From assembly GCA_002730675.1 (NCBI GenBank), contig PCAV01000058.1:23187-33305 (forward strand): a stretch of 10,119 nt of DNA, given 5' to 3'. The DNA is from Rhodospirillaceae bacterium (GTDB taxonomy: Bacteria; Pseudomonadota; Alphaproteobacteria; Thalassobaculales; Thalassobaculaceae). Positions 7,343 to 10,119 of the stretch are shown here, in pieces. The notes beneath the pieces were generated by a model. The model saw only the letters and a program-made list of their open reading frames with translations, was not told the origin of the DNA and made no database searches. Position numbers and translations under genes: made by a program. How positions within the stretch are numbered: the first letter of the stretch is position 1; the number at the start of each line of letters is the position of its first letter.

Positions 7343-8218
7343 ATGGAATCAATCCAATTTCGGAAGCCTGAAACCGTAGACGAAGCAGTCAAGTTGCTGC
7401 AAGGTGCCGACGGCAATGCCAAGATTTTAGCTGGGGGAACGGATCTTCTCGTACAGCTCCGCGCCCACATGATCGACCCGAGTGTCATAGTAGACATCAA
7501 ACATATAGATGAAACGCGGGAGTTAACGAAAAATGTTGACGGCAGCTACACAATTGGGGCGGCCGTGGCCGGCGCAGAAGCACACGAGCGCGACGACATT
7601 ACGGCGGATTGGCCAGGTGTTATCGAGGCGTGGGATTTAATTGGCTCAACTCAAATCCAAGGTAGAGCGTCATTAGGTGGAAACCTATGTAATGCTTCAC
7701 CAGCTGGCGACAGTGTCCCAGCTATGGTAGCTGCGGGTATGACAGCAAATATTGCCGGTCCAGATGGACGCCGGACGCTTCCTGTGGAGGAAATAACAGC
7801 CGGTCCAGGTAAAACAAACTTAAAGAAAGGCGAGTTTATCGTTAGCTTTAATCTACCAGCTAAACCGTCCAACGGGGGCGATGCATATTTACGCCTAATA
7901 CCAAGAACAGAAATGGATATTGCTGTTGTGGGGTGCGGTGCCGCGTTAACGCTTGATGACTCCGGTACAGTGACATCGGCAAAAATCTCACTAGGTGCGG
8001 TAGCTGCTACGGTCCTCGTAGTTGAAGATGCGGCTAACGCAATCATTGGAACAAGGTTAGAGCCGGAAGCAATGTCAGCATTGGACGCAGCATGCCAAGC
8101 CGCTTGTAACCCAATAGACGATAAAAGAGGGACAGTCGAATATAGAACAAAAGTAGCCGGCGTGTTGGGGAAAAGAGTAGTGAAAATTGCAGCTGATAGA
8201 GCGGGGAACAAAGTATAA
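7343..8218 (+). CDS. Molybdenum hydroxylase, FAD-binding subunit (CoxM/XdhB-like)
   Basis: The medium subunit (291 residues) of a three-part xanthine-dehydrogenase-family hydroxylase. It binds FAD and takes electrons from the [2Fe-2S] subunit. The FAD motifs are complete: AGGTDLL (30-36) and IGSTQIQGRASLGGNLCNASPAGD (starting at 100). The C-terminal domain ends with the usual EYRTKVAGVLGKR (266-278). No [4Fe-4S] insert like that of 4-hydroxybenzoyl-CoA reductase is seen, and the length is standard for CoxM-type subunits. The frame is open upstream to a TTG at 7280, but that would add 21 residues unlike the family and would cover the leader hairpin. The ATG at 7343, behind AAGGGGGA, gives the expected MESIQFRKPETVDEA start. 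Its stop codon overlaps the next ATG by one base (TAATG). First gene of the operon; cytoplasmic. Confidence 0.95.
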   Translation: MESIQFRKPETVDEAVKLLQGADGNAKILAGGTDLLVQLRAHMIDPSVIVDIKHIDETRELTKNVDGSYTIGAAVAGAEAHERDDITADWPGVIEAWDLIGSTQIQGRASLGGNLCNASPAGDSVPAMVAAGMTANIAGPDGRRTLPVEEITAGPGKTNLKKGEFIVSFNLPAKPSNGGDAYLRLIPRTEMDIAVVGCGAALTLDDSGTVTSAKISLGAVAATVLVVEDAANAIIGTRLEPEAMSALDAACQAACNPIDDKRGTVEYRTKVAGVLGKRVVKIAADRAGNKV

Positions 8219-8700
8219 TGGCAAAGCATCATATATCAATGACACTGAACGGAGAGCCAACAGAGTTTTTGTGCTCAACTCGGCAGACTCTTTTAGACGT
8301 CTTAAGAGACGAGCTAAACCTCACGGGAAGCAAGGAAGGTTGTGCCTCAGGGGACTGCGGAGCCTGCAGCGTAATGGTGGATGACCGGCTTGTTTGCGCA
8401 TGTTTAGTTTTAGGTGCTGAATGCGACGGTAAAACAGTCGAATCGATTGAGGGAATGGCCGATGGTGAGAATCTTCACCCCCTCCAGCAAAAGTTTTTAG
8501 AAGAAGCAGCCCTGCAGTGTGGTATCTGCACGCCAGGCGTCCTAGTCGCCGCGAAAGCCCTTCTTGAAAAAAACAACAACCCAACAGAAACTGAAGTCCG
8601 TTATTGGCTGGCGGGTAATTTATGTCGATGCACCGGATACGACAAAATTGTTAGAGCGGTGATGAGTACTGCCGCTGACATGAGAGGGGACTCCAAATGA
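8218..8700 (+). CDS. Molybdenum hydroxylase, [2Fe-2S] subunit (CoxS/XdhC-like)
   Basis: The small iron-sulfur subunit (160 residues), which wires the molybdenum centre to FAD. Both clusters have all their ligands. The plant-ferredoxin-type cluster uses Cys42, Cys47 and Cys50 in GCASGDCGAC, and Cys62. The second cluster, in the four-helix domain, uses Cys101 and Cys104 (QCGICTPG) and Cys136 and Cys138 (NLCRCTGY). An additional Cys60 lies two residues before the usual ligand (VCACL). The start overlaps the FAD-subunit stop by one base, and the end overlaps the next gene by four bases (ATGA), so translation of the three subunits is probably coupled. There is no Tat signal, so the enzyme should be cytoplasmic, unlike periplasmic aldehyde oxidoreductases of the PaoA type. 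Confidence 0.97.
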   Translation: MAKHHISMTLNGEPTEFLCSTRQTLLDVLRDELNLTGSKEGCASGDCGACSVMVDDRLVCACLVLGAECDGKTVESIEGMADGENLHPLQQKFLEEAALQCGICTPGVLVAAKALLEKNNNPTETEVRYWLAGNLCRCTGYDKIVRAVMSTAADMRGDSK

Positions 8701-10119
8701 GCAGCGAGAATCGCAAATATAAGTGGGTCGGCACAAGACAAATTCGACCCGATGGCCATGACAAAGTAACTGGCAGAGCAAAATTTGGGTCTGACTTCAG
8801 CGTTTCTGGCATGATACACGGGCGTGTTCTTCGTAGTCCCCACGCACATGCTATAATAAAGTCAATTGATACCTCTGACGCAGAATCGTTAAACGGCGTT
8901 AAAGCGATCATCACCTCAAAAGATTTTAAGGATCAATCTCCCGAATTGAAAGCTGCAGGCGAAGGGATGATTAACTACAAGGACATGACACGTAATATTA
9001 TGGCTCGGGAAAAAGCTCTTTATGATGGGCACGCCGTGGCAGCCGTTGCAGCAACCACTGCAGAAATCGCTGAAGCTGCTTTAGAGCTCATTAAGGTTGA
9101 TTATGAAGTCCTACCACATGTCATAGACGTAGATGAGGCTATGAAAGACGGTGCCCCTATCCTGCACGAAGATATGGTTCCGTCGGGAATAACAATAGAT
9201 GGTCCAACCAATATAGCAAAATTTGTGGAATTTAGCCTCGGTGATACAAAGAAGGGGTTTGAGGAAGCTGATATCATTATTGAACGCTCTTATAAAACAG
9301 AGGCGGTCCATCAAGGATATATAGAACCACACGCTGTAGTTGCTTCCGTAACGGAAGACGGACAGGCTCAGATATGGTGCTGTACTCAAGGGCAGTTCCA
9401 AGTAAGAGCGTTTGTCGCGCAATTACTTGGCATGCCTACGTCCTCTATTAGGGTCACCCCTTCTGAGATTGGTGGCGGTTTTGGCGGGAAGACAGTTGTT
9501 TATCTTGAACCGCTTGCAACCCTGTTATCAAAGAAGTCAGGTAAGCCAGTTAAAATGATAATGACCCGAGAGGAAGTGTTTCGGGCCAGCGGACCAACGT
9601 CCGGAGGGTCGATGACCTATAAAATAGGCGCAAAAAAAGACGGTAAAATAACGGCTGTAGAAGGTAGTAACAAGCTCCTAGCCGGTGCATTTTCAGGCGC
9701 ACCCGCTGGCCCTGCATGCATGTGCGCCGTCGCACCCTACGATATAAAAAACGTTTATATCAACGGGTATGATGTCGTTGTGAATAGACCGAAGGTTGCA
9801 GCTTACAGGGCACCGGGTGCCCCAATTTCTGCTTTTGGCGCAGAAAGCATTATAGATGAAGTTGCCAAGGAGCTTGGCATTGACCCCTTAACAATCAGGA
9901 AGTTAAACGCTGCAAAAAAGGGTACACAAGCCGCATATGGCCCAACTTTTAGAGAAATTGGCTATGAGCAAACTCTTGATATTGCAATTGAGCACGACCA
10001 CTATCTATCTCCTTTAGGGCCTAATCAGGGTCGCGGTGTGGCCTCGGGTTTCTGGTTTAACATTGGTGGCGAATCAAGCGCAACCGTAAATATTAACGAA
10101 GATGGTACCGCGGTTGTTA
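8697..10119 (+). CDS. Molybdenum hydroxylase, molybdopterin-binding large subunit (3' end outside window)
   Basis: The catalytic subunit, which binds the molybdopterin cofactor and hydroxylates the substrate with oxygen from water. I translated 474 residues without a stop from the ATG inside ATGA at 8697. The usual length is about 770-800, so some 300 C-terminal residues with the rest of the cofactor site and the catalytic Glu lie beyond the right edge. Visible parts: N-terminal domain (RPDGHDKVTGRAKFGSDF, 17-34; RVLRSPHAHA, 43-52), HQGYIEPHAVVA (205-216), the cofactor-binding CCTQGQFQVR (228-237) and IGGGFGGK (258-265), and the active-site loop AAYRAPGAP (368-376). In the loop, form I CO dehydrogenase (CoxL) has AYRCSFR and form II AYRGAGR, so this is not a genuine CO dehydrogenase despite the coxMSL gene order. 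The substrate is unknown; purines, aldehydes and N-heteroaromatics are used by relatives. Confidence 0.95.
   Translation, partial: MSSENRKYKWVGTRQIRPDGHDKVTGRAKFGSDFSVSGMIHGRVLRSPHAHAIIKSIDTSDAESLNGVKAIITSKDFKDQSPELKAAGEGMINYKDMTRNIMAREKALYDGHAVAAVAATTAEIAEAALELIKVDYEVLPHVIDVDEAMKDGAPILHEDMVPSGITIDGPTNIAKFVEFSLGDTKKGFEEADIIIERSYKTEAVHQGYIEPHAVVASVTEDGQAQIWCCTQGQFQVRAFVAQLLGMPTSSIRVTPSEIGGGFGGKTVVYLEPLATLLSKKSGKPVKMIMTREEVFRASGPTSGGSMTYKIGAKKDGKITAVEGSNKLLAGAFSGAPAGPACMCAVAPYDIKNVYINGYDVVVNRPKVAAYRAPGAPISAFGAESIIDEVAKELGIDPLTIRKLNAAKKGTQAAYGPTFREIGYEQTLDIAIEHDHYLSPLGPNQGRGVASGFWFNIGGESSATVNINEDGTAVV

Noticed and set aside
7651..8232. A 193-codon minus-strand frame
   Set aside because: It runs antisense to the FAD-binding subunit, which has complete motifs; no plausible start signal or family match.
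7343..10119. Aerobic CO dehydrogenase (coxMSL)
   Set aside because: The gene order matches, but the large subunit lacks the AYRCSFR loop of form I and the AYRGAGR loop of form II.
1..10119. A defence system, mobile element or other new multi-gene system
   Set aside because: Each gene with support is a metabolic enzyme of a known family with intact motifs. There are no transposase, integrase, toxin, nuclease or repeat-array signals, and base composition shows no abrupt change by eye.

Overview
The window looks like chromosomal DNA of a heterotrophic bacterium, most likely a proteobacterium and perhaps a marine alphaproteobacterium. Base composition is moderate and fairly AT-leaning by eye. 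Genes are tightly packed, intergenic regions are AT-rich, and the enzyme families (PimB/PimC/PimD-like acyl-CoA enzymes, an M20D amidohydrolase, a three-subunit molybdenum hydroxylase) are typical of catabolic accessory regions in such organisms. The taxonomic placement is inference from gene content only. I see no tRNA, rRNA, CRISPR array, insertion sequence or phage gene.

Left part, minus strand (about 5648 down to 1): five genes in one direction with gaps of 51, 13, 55 and 25 bases, so probably one operon. In transcription order they are an HSL-type alpha/beta hydrolase (4677-5648), a PimB-like thiolase (3444-4625), a PimC-like acyl-CoA dehydrogenase large subunit (2234-3430), a PimD-like small subunit (1045-2178) and an ACAD10/11-like acyl-CoA dehydrogenase cut by the window edge (1-1019). 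Thiolase, large subunit and small subunit stand in the same order as pimB-pimC-pimD in the pimeloyl-CoA operon of Rhodopseudomonas palustris. The set suggests beta-oxidation of an unusual acyl-CoA (dicarboxylic, alicyclic or side-chain acid), with the hydrolase perhaps releasing the acid from an ester. The ligase, hydratase and hydroxyacyl-CoA dehydrogenase needed for a full cycle are not in view.

Centre (5649-5888): a divergent AT-rich intergenic region with an inverted repeat and a short direct repeat. It must hold the start signals of the minus operon and of the plus-strand gene that follows.

Right part, plus strand: an M20D amidohydrolase (5889-7061), then a 281-base gap holding a near-consensus sigma70 promoter (7220-7249) and a leader hairpin (7270-7315). 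After it come the FAD, [2Fe-2S] and molybdopterin subunits of a xanthine-dehydrogenase-family hydroxylase (7343-8218, 8218-8700, 8697 to the right edge). The three overlap by 1 and 4 bases and are surely co-translated. The order FAD, FeS, Mo is that of coxM-coxS-coxL, but the active-site loop is not that of CO dehydrogenase, so the substrate is probably an organic, perhaps heteroaromatic, molecule. The M20D enzyme could free such a substrate from an amide conjugate, but this link rests on adjacency only.

All genes belong to known enzyme families. The possible novelty lies in the combination of genes and in the unknown substrates rather than in an unrecognised protein system.
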